A DNA stretch of 5,298 nt from contig DAOVUE010000152.1 in the NCBI GenBank assembly GCA_030632745.1, forward strand, positions 1 through 5,298, given 5' to 3'. Position 1 is the first letter of the stretch; every line of letters begins with the position of its first letter. Below the pieces are notes generated by a model. The model saw only the letters and a program-made list of their open reading frames with translations, was not told where the DNA came from and ran no database searches. The stretch comes from Pseudomonadota bacterium. Lineage in GTDB: Bacteria > Pseudomonadota > Gammaproteobacteria > GRL18. Shown one piece after another: positions 1 through 5,298 of this stretch. The position numbers were made by a program, and so were the translations under genes.

Positions 1-392
1 CCGCTAAAGGGTATATCATAATGATTAGCAGTCGCTGCAGGCGTCGCTTTAAGTCTCTTGTTCTCTGCTTTAAAAATCCGGTCAAAGTGTTCAAGAAAGG
101 TTTTATCAGCATCGACTTTATACTGAGCTGTAGCACTACATTGGGCTGTAGCACTACACTGAGCTGTAGCACTATATTGAGGTGAGGCACTGAGCTTAAA
201 ACTATTATCAAGTTTTAACCATTCATCCGGTTTAATAAACAAAATATCATAGGATGAATTTTGTTTTAAAGAGCTTTGTCGGCTCGTTGTACTCAGCAGA
301 AAAGGATATTTTTCAGGGAAGTGATGATAAAACTGAATTAACTCAGGAAAATCCTGTAAAGGAATTTCTGTCAGTTGACATGTTTGAATCAT
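1..392 (-). CDS. pabB: Aminodeoxychorismate synthase component I, N-terminal part (truncated by the window edge)
   Basis: PabB converts chorismate, with ammonia delivered by the glutaminase PabA, to 4-amino-4-deoxychorismate, the precursor of p-aminobenzoate and folate; it acts in the cytosol. Only 130 codons and part of the next are visible, starting from ATG at 392-390. The seen marks are a YPFLL stretch (residues 29-33), YDILF (48-52) followed by K-P, and YDIPFSG near residues 125-131, which resembles the PFxGG motif that opens the chorismate-binding part in this family. Residues 67-90 are an unusual run of six-residue repeats (Y/C-S-A-T-A-Q). The gene starts 27 bases after the fabF stop, in the same frame as fabF. 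No good Shine-Dalgarno sequence is visible, so translation may depend on coupling to fabF. TrpE is the main alternative, but the RYDIL-type N-terminus favours PabB. The catalytic domain lies outside the window. Confidence 0.75.
   Translation of the reverse strand, partial: MIQTCQLTEIPLQDFPELIQFYHHFPEKYPFLLSTTSRQSSLKQNSSYDILFIKPDEWLKLDNSFKLSASPQYSATAQCSATAQCSATAQYKVDADKTFLEHFDRIFKAENKRLKATPAATANHYDIPFS
123..194 (-). repeat. 18-bp in-frame tandem repeat inside pabB
   Basis: Three near-identical 18-bp units lie at 123-140, 141-158 and 159-176, and a degenerate fourth at 177-194 (11 of 18 bases match unit 159-176). On the coding strand the units read YSATAQ, CSATAQ and CSATAQ, preceded by LSASPQ. 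The clear units differ by only one to three substitutions, one changing Tyr to Cys and others silent. The unit length is a multiple of three, so gain or loss of a copy keeps the pabB frame open. It lies in the region between the N-terminal YDILF segment and the PFSG motif. Confidence 0.9.
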
Positions 393-400
393 ATTCAGTT

Positions 401-434
401 CTAAATCAAGCCTAAGAAGCTAAATCTTGCCTAA
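401..434. repeat. 15-bp imperfect direct repeat across the fabF stop codon
   Basis: Positions 401-415 (ctaaatcaagcctaa) and 420-434 (ctaaatcttgcctaa) match at 13 of 15 bases with a 19-bp period. The right copy holds the last fabF codons and the TAG stop. The left copy lies in the fabF-pabB spacer. This looks like a local duplication, although chance in AT-rich DNA cannot be excluded. Confidence 0.55.
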
Positions 435-1670
435 AATTAAGGTTCCATTAGTACCGCCAAAACCAAATGAATTTGAAATAGCATAATCAATTTTCATTTC
501 TTTTGCCGTTAAAGGAGCATAATCCAGATCACAATCCGGATCAGGATTAGTCAGATTAATAGTTGGAGGTGCCACCTGATCCCGTAGAGCTAAAGCAGTA
601 AAAATGGCTTCAATACCACCTGCAGCGCCGAGTAGATGTCCCGTCATTGATTTGGTAGAACTCATCGTTAATTGATAAGCATGATCACCGAAAGTGCGTT
701 TAGCCGCATCTGTTTCTGCCTGATCACCTGCCGGAGTGGAAGTACCATGAGCATTAATATAATCAATTTGATCAGGGTTAAGTGCTGAATTTCTTAACGC
801 TGAATCCATACAACGACTCGCACCTTCACCGCCCCTGGAAGGCAAGGTCATATGATAGGCATCGCCACTCATACCAAAACCAAGCACTTCAGCATAAATA
901 TTCGCACCACGTGCCTTAGCATGTTCATATTCTTCCAATACCACCACACCCGCACCATCACTCAAAACAAAACCATCGCGGTCTTTATCCCAGGGTCTGG
1001 AGGCCGCCTGAGGATCATCATTTCGGGTAGAAAGTGCCCGGGCAGAAGCAAAACCTGCCAGTCCTGTGGTTGAAGTCGCCATTTCAGAACCGCCGGTTAT
1101 CATGACATCCGCATCACCATATTCAATAATTCTTGCAGCATCACCAATACTATGTGTTGCTGTCGCACAGGCTGTAACCAGCGCAATATTCGGTCCTTTT
1201 AAACCGTATTTAACGGACAGATTACCAGACGTCATATTGATAATATTACTCGGTACAAAAAAAGGTGAAACCTTGCGCGGTCCGCCTTTCAGTAAGGCAT
1301 TATGCCCTTTTTCAATACCGGTAATACCACCAATACCAGAACCGATGGATACGCCTATACGCCAGGCATTTTCATCAGTTATTTCAAGTCCTGAATCTTC
1401 AACAGCCTGTATACCTGCAGCCATCCCATAATGGATAAAGAGATCCATTTTTTTTATATCTTTAGCTTTTAGATATTGTGTCATATCCAGATTTCTGACA
1501 GAACCACCAAATCTAACGCTATAGTCGCTCACATCAAATTGTTCAAGAGGAGCAATACCACTTTTACCCGCCAGAATATTTTCCCATGACTCAGTTACGG
1601 TTAAGCCAACAGGACTGACCATACCTAATCCAGTAATAACAACTCGTCTCTTATTCATATTCTTAGCCAT
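420..1670 (-). CDS. fabF: Beta-ketoacyl-ACP synthase II
   Basis: FabF elongates acyl-ACP by decarboxylative condensation with malonyl-ACP in the cytosol, and in many bacteria it governs the step from C16:1 to C18:1. The 416-residue product has the family's normal length and the full thiolase fold. Seen residues are the nucleophile Cys168 (VTACAT), His308 ([11 protein letters not shown]), Lys340 and His345 (SSTKSMTGH), and the glycine-rich gating loop FGFGGTN at 402-408. These sit four positions beyond the E. coli numbering because of a short N-terminal addition. The ATG at 1670 is chosen because AGGGA lies about ten bases upstream. Met5 ([12 protein letters not shown]) matches the usual E. 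coli-like start and is a possible alternative, but has a poorer ribosome site. The stop is TAG. The gene lies downstream of acpP beyond a terminator, so its expression is probably lower than that of acpP or driven partly by its own promoter. Confidence 0.97.
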   Translation of the reverse strand: MAKNMNKRRVVITGLGMVSPVGLTVTESWENILAGKSGIAPLEQFDVSDYSVRFGGSVRNLDMTQYLKAKDIKKMDLFIHYGMAAGIQAVEDSGLEITDENAWRIGVSIGSGIGGITGIEKGHNALLKGGPRKVSPFFVPSNIINMTSGNLSVKYGLKGPNIALVTACATATHSIGDAARIIEYGDADVMITGGSEMATSTTGLAGFASARALSTRNDDPQAASRPWDKDRDGFVLSDGAGVVVLEEYEHAKARGANIYAEVLGFGMSGDAYHMTLPSRGGEGASRCMDSALRNSALNPDQIDYINAHGTSTPAGDQAETDAAKRTFGDHAYQLTMSSTKSMTGHLLGAAGGIEAIFTALALRDQVAPPTINLTNPDPDCDLDYAPLTAKEMKIDYAISNSFGFGGTNGTLILGKI

Positions 1671-1698
1671 AATAGTAAAATCCCTAAAACATCTAAAA

Positions 1699-1714
1699 CC
1701 CGAAAGAGTCCGGG
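1699..1714 (-). other. Small GC-rich hairpin in the fabF 5' leader
   Basis: cccgaa (1699-1704) and tccggg (1709-1714) pair over six positions, one of them a G-U pair in the minus-strand RNA, around a four-base loop. On the minus strand it is followed by TTTTAGATG. It begins 28 bases upstream of the fabF start codon. It could be a weak second terminator or an RNA-stabilising 5' hairpin. The stem is short, so function is uncertain. Confidence 0.35.
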
Positions 1715-1741
1715 GCTCAATGAACAGCCTTAGGTTTAATC

Positions 1742-1795
1742 AAAAAAGCCGATTTTAACAATCCCAAATAAACAGGTATTGTTAAAATCGGCTTT
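1742..1795 (-). terminator. Rho-independent terminator between acpP and fabF
   Basis: The arms at 1745-1762 and 1778-1795 are perfect 18-base reverse complements (aaagccgattttaacaat against attgttaaaatcggcttt), with a 15-base loop. Read on the minus strand the stem ends in GGCTTT and runs on into three more T (1744-1742), giving six T in a row. On the plus strand it is followed by ATAAATAAA, so the terminator signature points only in the direction of acpP transcription. It lies 60 bases after the acpP stop. Two CC/GG pairs inside the loop could lengthen the stem after one mismatch. Confidence 0.85.
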
Positions 1796-1855
1796 ATAAA
1801 TAAACATCTGATGTGCTTATCAGCTAGCTCTAGCAAAGCAATAAATAAATGTTAT

Positions 1856-2089
1856 TTAGCTATTAGCATTAATATAATCAACGGCAAGCTGTACTGTAGT
1901 GATTTTTTCAGCTTCATCATCTGGAATTTCAGTTCCAAATTCTTCTTCAAGTGCCATTACCAGTTCAACAGTATCTAGAGAATCCGCACCAAGATCGTCA
2001 ACAAATGAAGATTCGGCTTTCACTTCGTCTTCCTTAACACCCAACTGTTCAATAACAATTTTAGCAACTCTTTCTTCAACACTACTCAT
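1856..2089 (-). CDS. acpP: Acyl carrier protein
   Basis: AcpP carries growing acyl chains as thioesters on a 4'-phosphopantetheine arm and hands them between the Fab enzymes and acyltransferases in the cytosol. The 77-residue acidic protein matches the usual length (E. coli has 78 including Met). The phosphopantetheine attachment site is Ser37 in the conserved GADSLDTVE motif (34-42). The helix II recognition segment ([11 protein letters not shown]) and the DDEAEKI stretch are also intact. The start at 2089 is supported by GGAGAG at 2102-2097, about seven bases upstream. A 265-base spacer separates it from fabG and holds candidate promoters, and a strong terminator follows it. This fits ACP being needed in much larger amounts than its partner enzymes and being made largely from a separate short transcript. 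Confidence 0.98.
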   Translation of the reverse strand: MSSVEERVAKIVIEQLGVKEDEVKAESSFVDDLGADSLDTVELVMALEEEFGTEIPDDEAEKITTVQLAVDYINANS

Positions 2090-2131
2090 TTTTTAACTCT
2101 CCATAATTCTTTTTTGACAGCTTTTTAGACA

Positions 2132-2160
2132 TTTTTAACATATTACATAACCTGAATCAA
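2132..2160 (-). promoter_or_regulatory. Candidate acpP promoter, proximal
   Basis: On the minus strand TTGATT (2160-2155, 4 of 6 to the -35 consensus) is followed after 17 bases by TAAAAA (2137-2132, 4 of 6 to the -10). Transcription would start near 2125 and leave a leader of about 35 bases with the GGAGAG ribosome site. The assignment rests on consensus matching alone, in AT-rich DNA where such matches are common. Confidence 0.25.
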
Positions 2161-2246
2161 CTTAAGCGCATCAAACGGATAAATATTCAATGTATTTCTT
2201 TAGGTGCCGCTATTTTAGTGAAATCTAAGCTGATATGCTAGCAAAG

Positions 2247-2274
2247 ATAGTAAAAATTTGCTTAAAATGTGCAA
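2247..2274 (-). promoter_or_regulatory. Candidate acpP promoter, distal
   Basis: On the minus strand TTGCAC (2274-2269, 3 of 6) is followed after 16 bases by TACTAT (2252-2247, 4 of 6). AT-rich sequence lies just upstream (2283-2310, around the palindrome taaaatttta), as in an UP element. The -35 and spacer overlap the inverted repeat at 2256-2276. This is a weak match in itself, and the proximal candidate is an alternative. Confidence 0.25.
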
Positions 2275-2276
2275 AT
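2256..2276. promoter_or_regulatory. Inverted repeat ATTTGC-N9-GCAAAT, possible operator
   Basis: atttgc (2256-2261) and gcaaat (2271-2276) are perfect six-base inverted half-sites 15 bp apart from start to start, spanning 21 bp. That spacing would suit a dimeric helix-turn-helix regulator on one helix face. The repeat overlaps the distal promoter candidate. It does not resemble the FadR consensus (AACTGGTC half-site) that I know. A nine-base AT-rich loop and no T-run make a terminator unlikely. Confidence 0.3.
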
Positions 2277-2354
2277 AATAGTAAATGATTATAAAATTTT
2301 AATGATTTTTAACTTTATCCGTGTATTTCGGCTACTTTCTCAGGGCCAATATCT

Positions 2355-3110
2355 CTATGCCATATACATTCCGCCATTAACATTAATCGTTTCACCGGTA
2401 ATATAAGCGGCATTGTCTGATGCTAAAAAAGTAACCGCGGAAGCAATTTCTTCAACCTGTCCAAGACGCTTAAGAGGAATCTGAGCAAGCAATGCTTTTT
2501 TAGCATCTTCCGGTAATGCCTTAGTCATATCAGTATCAATAAAGCCAGGGGCCACTGCATTGACTGTAATCCCGCGTGAACCCACCTCTCTTGCCAGAGA
2601 CTTGGTAAAGCCGAAAATACCGGCTTTAGCTGCTGCATAATTTGCCTGACCTGCATTGCCTGTTAAACCCACTACGGAGGCAATTGAAATAATACGCCCG
2701 TGTTTGGCCTTCATCATAGCCCGCAAACAGGCTTTTGATAATTTAAAAATTGAAGTCAGATTAGTCTGAATAATTGCATCCCAGTCATCGTCCTTCATTC
2801 TCATTAATAAGTTATCACGAGTAATACCGGCATTATTAATGAGTATGGACGGCATAGAGTAGTCGTCTTTCATAGACTCCAGCAGCTGTTCAATGCTGGC
2901 CTGATCAGTCACATTGAGCACCATACCCTGACCTTTAATGCCATTATCTTTCAGATAACTGGAGATTGCCTCAGCACCTTTTTCAGAGGTAGCCGTACCG
3001 ATAACCGTAACCCCCTTTTGACCCAGGCTGATAGCAATTGCCTGACCAATACCCCGGCTTGCACCGCTCACCAGAGCGACTTCATTTTCCATAGTCACTG
3101 AGATAGTCAT
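2355..3110 (-). CDS. fabG: 3-oxoacyl-ACP reductase
   Basis: FabG reduces beta-ketoacyl-ACP to (R)-3-hydroxyacyl-ACP with NADPH, the first reductive step of each elongation round. It is a classical short-chain dehydrogenase of 251 residues, against about 244-248 in most relatives. Seen motifs are the nucleotide-binding GASRGIG (16-22), NNAG (92-95) and the catalytic set Asn117, Ser145, Tyr158 and Lys162 (YAAAK), followed by the APGFIDTDM segment (188-195). The end (TINVNGGMYMA) is typical of the family. The ATG at 3110 overlaps the fabD TAA by one base (TAATG), and AGAGG at 3125-3121 lies at good spacing, so this start is preferred. Met7 would give a 245-residue protein closer to the usual length but has no clear ribosome site. 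The overlap implies translational coupling with fabD. No terminator is visible after the gene. Confidence 0.97.
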   Translation of the reverse strand: MTISVTMENEVALVSGASRGIGQAIAISLGQKGVTVIGTATSEKGAEAISSYLKDNGIKGQGMVLNVTDQASIEQLLESMKDDYSMPSILINNAGITRDNLLMRMKDDDWDAIIQTNLTSIFKLSKACLRAMMKAKHGRIISIASVVGLTGNAGQANYAAAKAGIFGFTKSLAREVGSRGITVNAVAPGFIDTDMTKALPEDAKKALLAQIPLKRLGQVEEIASAVTFLASDNAAYITGETINVNGGMYMA

Positions 3111-4060
3111 TAAGATAATTCCTCTAAAGCTTTATCCATTGTTGCTGCATCAAAAACCGGATGCGTTGGAATATTACGATTAATACGACGATTAAGACCG
3201 GTTAAAACTTTGCCCGGACCACATTCAATAATTTGATCAGTGCCTTCAGCAAGCATTTTATTAATTATTTCAACCCATCTCACCGGATGAGAAAGTTGTT
3301 TGACCAAAGCATCACGAATTGCATCCACTTCATTTTCAATCGTCACATGAACATTATTAATAACCGGGATAACAGGACGATCCAAATCAATTGAAATTAA
3401 TTTTTTAGCCAGTTTTTCTGCTGCACCCTCCATTAAAGCACAATGAGATGGAACACTCACAGGCAGTTTAATTATTTTTTTTGCTCCGGCGGCATTGGCT
3501 GCGATAATGGCTTGAGCAACCGTTTCTGTATTTCCTGCAATGACTACCTGACCCGGGGCATTAAAATTAACGGCCGCAACGATTCCTTCATTATCAGCAC
3601 TTGTTTGTTCACAGAGTTTGATAATAACATCATCCTCAAGACCTAAAACAGCGGCCATAGCACCTTCACCCTCGGCAACAGCTTCCTGCATGTATTTACC
3701 ACGCAGAGACACCAGAGAAATTGCATCAGAAAAGCCCATTGTTTCAGCACAAACTAATGCAGTATATTCACCCAGACTATGCCCTGCCAATACTACCGGC
3801 ATAGTACCCTGTTTGCTTTTCCAGATTTGCCAGAGGGCATAGGATGCAGCCAGTATTGCAGGCTGCGTATTACGAGTTTGATTAAGTTCTGACTCAGAAC
3901 CATTTTGAACAAGTTCCCATAAATCATAGCCCAGCCCATCACTGGCATCTTTATAGGTGGAACTGACTATTTCACCATAAAGCGGATTTTCATCAGCAAT
4001 ATCACCCAACATACCAATGGACTGTGAACCCTGACCGGGGAAAACAAAAGCAACTGACAT
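3110..4060 (-). CDS. fabD: Malonyl-CoA:ACP transacylase
   Basis: FabD transfers malonyl from malonyl-CoA to the phosphopantetheine of AcpP, supplying the extender unit used by FabH and FabF. The 316-residue product has the usual length (E. coli about 309). Seen features are the N-terminal FPGQGSQ motif (7-13), which contributes the oxyanion hole, the nucleophile Ser95 in GHSLGEYTAL (93-102), Arg120 that binds the malonyl carboxylate (SLRGKYM), and the catalytic His206 in VSVPSHC. The NFNAPGQVVIAG block (165-176) is also conserved. The ATG at 4060 is preceded by AAGGA at 4073-4069 with eight bases of spacing. The gene follows fabH after 51 bases without a terminator and overlaps fabG by one base, so fabH-fabD-fabG probably form one transcription unit. 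Confidence 0.97.
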   Translation of the reverse strand: MSVAFVFPGQGSQSIGMLGDIADENPLYGEIVSSTYKDASDGLGYDLWELVQNGSESELNQTRNTQPAILAASYALWQIWKSKQGTMPVVLAGHSLGEYTALVCAETMGFSDAISLVSLRGKYMQEAVAEGEGAMAAVLGLEDDVIIKLCEQTSADNEGIVAAVNFNAPGQVVIAGNTETVAQAIIAANAAGAKKIIKLPVSVPSHCALMEGAAEKLAKKLISIDLDRPVIPVINNVHVTIENEVDAIRDALVKQLSHPVRWVEIINKMLAEGTDQIIECGPGKVLTGLNRRINRNIPTHPVFDAATMDKALEELS

Positions 4061-4111
4061 GGCATTTATCCTTTTATAGATATACGTTTAACTTTAGCTA
4101 TAGACTTAGTC

Positions 4112-5074
4112 TTAATATTTTAATAAGGCAGAACCCCAGGTGAAACCGCCGCCAAAGGCTTCTAATAATAAAATTTCACCGCGCTTAATGCGCCCATCTC
4201 TCACTGCGGTATCAAGCGCTAACGGGACTGAGGCTGCTGAAGTGTTGCCATGATTCTGAACGGTTATTACTACATGATCGGTTGACATTTTTAATTTTCT
4301 TGCAGTAGCATTGATAATACGAATATTGGCCTGATGAGGCACCAACCAGTCAATATCTGACTTCTGCATATTATTTGCTTCCAGTGTTTCATCAACGATA
4401 CGACCCAGAGTATTAACCGCCACTTTAAAGACTTCATTGCCTTTCATTTGAATATGAACAGCATCCAGTCCCTCAGGATTGGTTTCTGAAACACCGCCAT
4501 TGGTGGTTAATAATTCAGCATAACTGCCATTGGCATGAATATGAGAGGATAAAATTCCTGCTTCTTCGCTGGCTTCAAGAATAACAGCACCGGCACCATC
4601 GGCAAAGAGTACACAGGTGGTTCTATCGGTCCAGTCAACAATTTTTGACAAACTTTCTGCACCCACCACGAGTACCCGTTTAGCAACGCCTGTTTTTATA
4701 TATTTATCAGCAATATCCAAAGCATAGATAAAACCGGTGCAGACTGCCTGTATATCAAATGCAGGACAGCTGTGAATATCAAGACGTTGTTGTAGTAGGC
4801 AGGCAGTGCTGGGGAAGACTCGATCAGGAGTTGTGGTTGCAACAATGATAAGATCAATGGTTTGCGGATCAATATCTGCCGCTTCAATTGCATTTCTCGC
4901 TGCAGCTTCAGCCAGATCACAGGTGGTTTGATTATCTGCAACAATATGACGTTGTTTAATACCAGTTCTTTCAATAATCCACTGATCAGTAGTATCAACA
5001 ATTTTTTCTAAATCAGCATTAGTTAATACTTTTTCCGGTAGATAACTGCCTGTGGCCATAATTCGAGAATACAT
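4112..5074 (-). CDS. fabH: Beta-ketoacyl-ACP synthase III
   Basis: FabH starts fatty-acid synthesis by condensing acetyl-CoA with malonyl-ACP to acetoacetyl-ACP, and its primer choice sets the straight or branched character of the chains. From the ATG at 5074 the protein has 320 residues, close to the E. coli 317. The nucleophile is Cys112 (QAVCTGF). His247 (VPHQANIRI) and Asn277 (HGNTSAAS) complete the triad, and Arg252 in the ANIRI segment is in the position of the ACP-docking arginine. The C-terminus has the family's [12 protein letters not shown] signature. The reading frame stays open to a TTG at 5098, but [13 protein letters not shown] at the chosen ATG matches the standard N-terminus, and AGGA (5090-5087) falls inside the longer version, 12 bases before the ATG. 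A hairpin-containing leader lies upstream. Most other FabH proteins have Gly where this one has Ala in the MATGSYLP stretch, a minor change. Confidence 0.96.
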   Translation of the reverse strand: MYSRIMATGSYLPEKVLTNADLEKIVDTTDQWIIERTGIKQRHIVADNQTTCDLAEAAARNAIEAADIDPQTIDLIIVATTTPDRVFPSTACLLQQRLDIHSCPAFDIQAVCTGFIYALDIADKYIKTGVAKRVLVVGAESLSKIVDWTDRTTCVLFADGAGAVILEASEEAGILSSHIHANGSYAELLTTNGGVSETNPEGLDAVHIQMKGNEVFKVAVNTLGRIVDETLEANNMQKSDIDWLVPHQANIRIINATARKLKMSTDHVVITVQNHGNTSAASVPLALDTAVRDGRIKRGEILLLEAFGGGFTWGSALLKY

Positions 5075-5095
5075 GAAAATAGACTGTCCTATTAA

Positions 5096-5114
5096 CAATT
5101 GCTGTCTGCAATTG
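5096..5114 (-). other. Hairpin next to the fabH ribosome site
   Basis: caattgc (5096-5102) and gcaattg (5108-5114) are perfect seven-base inverted repeats with a five-base loop. The 3' foot of the hairpin in the minus-strand RNA lies about five bases before the TAGGA ribosome site (5091-5087). No T-run follows, so it is not a terminator. It could influence access of the ribosome to fabH mRNA, but the stem is mostly A-U pairs. Confidence 0.4.
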
Positions 5115-5124
5115 CGTTCAACCC

Positions 5125-5161
5125 GCAGCTTCTCTGAGAATATAGAACTAAGAGATGCTGC
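5125..5161 (-). other. Longer hairpin in the fabH leader
   Basis: gcagcttctct (5125-5135) and agagatgctgc (5151-5161) pair over 10 of 11 positions, with one T-T mismatch (5130 and 5156) and a 15-base loop. On neither strand is it followed by a T-run: the minus strand continues GGGTTGAACG and the plus strand AAAAATATT. It sits between the candidate promoter (5183-5191) and fabH, together with the hairpin at 5096-5114. Confidence 0.45.
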
Positions 5162-5182
5162 AAAAATATTAATAAAACCCTG

Positions 5183-5191
5183 ATTGTAACA
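5183..5191 (-). promoter_or_regulatory. Candidate extended -10 promoter for fabH
   Basis: On the minus strand TGT-TACAAT (5191-5183) gives a -10 that matches TATAAT at 5 of 6 bases, with the TGn extension. No good -35 lies 16-18 bases upstream; TTGAAC at 5220-5215 is 26 bases away. Transcription would start near 5176, leaving a leader of about 100 bases that contains both fabH hairpins. It would allow fabH-fabD-fabG to be expressed apart from plsX. Confidence 0.35.
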
Positions 5192-5254
5192 TATAAATAA
5201 TTTGTTATTGACAGGTTCAACACAATTTATTTAAATCCGGGGTTTGTCTCATTC

Positions 5255-5298
5255 CTAAGACTTATTATCAAGCAGAGTTTCTTCTAAGACCTTACTCA
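5255..5298 (-). CDS. C-terminal end of an upstream gene, probably phosphate acyltransferase PlsX
   Basis: One minus-strand frame is open from the window edge for 13 codons to a TAG at 5257-5255 and reads SKVLEETLLDNKS (5296-5258). The other two frames meet stop codons sooner. The tail itself has no diagnostic motif. The identification rests on context: plsX directly precedes fabH in many proteobacteria, where it makes acyl-phosphate from acyl-ACP for phospholipid synthesis. Another gene, or no gene, remains possible. The 180 bases between this stop and the fabH ATG contain no further coding sequence that I can support. Confidence 0.35.
   Translation of the reverse strand, partial: SKVLEETLLDNKS

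Noticed and set aside
852..1431. Two overlapping plus-strand open frames opposite fabF (852-1073 and 1066-1431)
   Set aside because: They lie wholly antisense to the well-conserved fabF coding sequence, have no recognisable motifs and no supporting ribosome sites that I can see.
1814..1840. Weak dyad tgctt...aagca with inner gctag/ctagc after acpP
   Set aside because: The pairs are few and interrupted by an uneven bulge, and the strong terminator downstream already explains the 3' end.
1899..2096. Plus-strand open frame opposite acpP
   Set aside because: It is serine-rich low-complexity translation, as expected from reading the acidic acpP gene backwards, and it mirrors a certain gene.
3443..3842. 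Plus-strand open frames opposite fabD (3443-3646 and 3618-3842)
   Set aside because: Both are antisense to conserved fabD regions, including the active-site codons, and show no family features.
4075..4095. TATAAA-like -10 upstream of fabD
   Set aside because: There is no -35 at a suitable distance, and the start would fall on the fabD ribosome site. fabD is better explained as co-transcribed with fabH.
4102..4112. Palindrome agacttagtct at the fabH stop as a terminator
   Set aside because: The spacer is a single base, so no stable RNA hairpin of useful length can form, and no T-run follows. It looks like a chance palindrome.
4696..5001. Minus-strand open frame within fabH in another frame
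   Set aside because: Its leucine- and isoleucine-rich translation comes from out-of-frame reading of fabH, which is certain from its catalytic residues.
5075..5098. Eight-residue N-terminal extension of FabH from a TTG
   Set aside because: The standard FabH N-terminus begins at the ATG at 5074, and the ribosome site lies inside the would-be extension.

Overview
The window carries a core fatty-acid biosynthesis cluster from a bacterial chromosome, entirely on the minus strand. In the direction of transcription (right to left) it reads: probable end of plsX, fabH, fabD, fabG, acpP, fabF, then the first 130 codons of pabB, cut by the left edge. The gene order plsX-fabH-fabD-fabG-acpP-fabF and the protein sequences fit a gammaproteobacterium. 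The DNA is AT-rich (roughly 40% G+C by eye), so a low-GC lineage is likely. I cannot name the genus. There are no mobile elements, CRISPR arrays, RNA genes or phage genes.

Layout by position: 1-392 pabB N-terminus with an 18-bp in-frame tandem repeat; 420-1670 fabF; 1671-1855 spacer with a strong rho-independent terminator facing acpP transcription and a smaller hairpin just before fabF; 1856-2089 acpP; 2090-2354 AT-rich spacer with candidate acpP promoters and an inverted repeat; 2355-3110 fabG; 3110-4060 fabD, whose TAA overlaps the fabG ATG by one base; 4112-5074 fabH; 5075-5254 leader region with a candidate extended -10 promoter and two hairpins; 5255-5298 a short open end that is probably the plsX C-terminus.

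The genes form one pathway. FabD moves malonyl from CoA to the acyl carrier protein AcpP. FabH condenses malonyl-ACP with acetyl-CoA to start chains. FabG reduces the beta-ketoacyl-ACP product, and FabF carries out later condensations. PlsX, if the call is right, passes acyl chains to phospholipid synthesis. PabB belongs to folate synthesis and is presumably only co-transcribed. All catalytic residues I could check are present.

I found no convincing undescribed system. The points worth a second look are the coding minisatellite in pabB, the punctuation of the operon around acpP, the structured fabH leader, the inverted repeat upstream of acpP, and a small duplication at the fabF stop codon.
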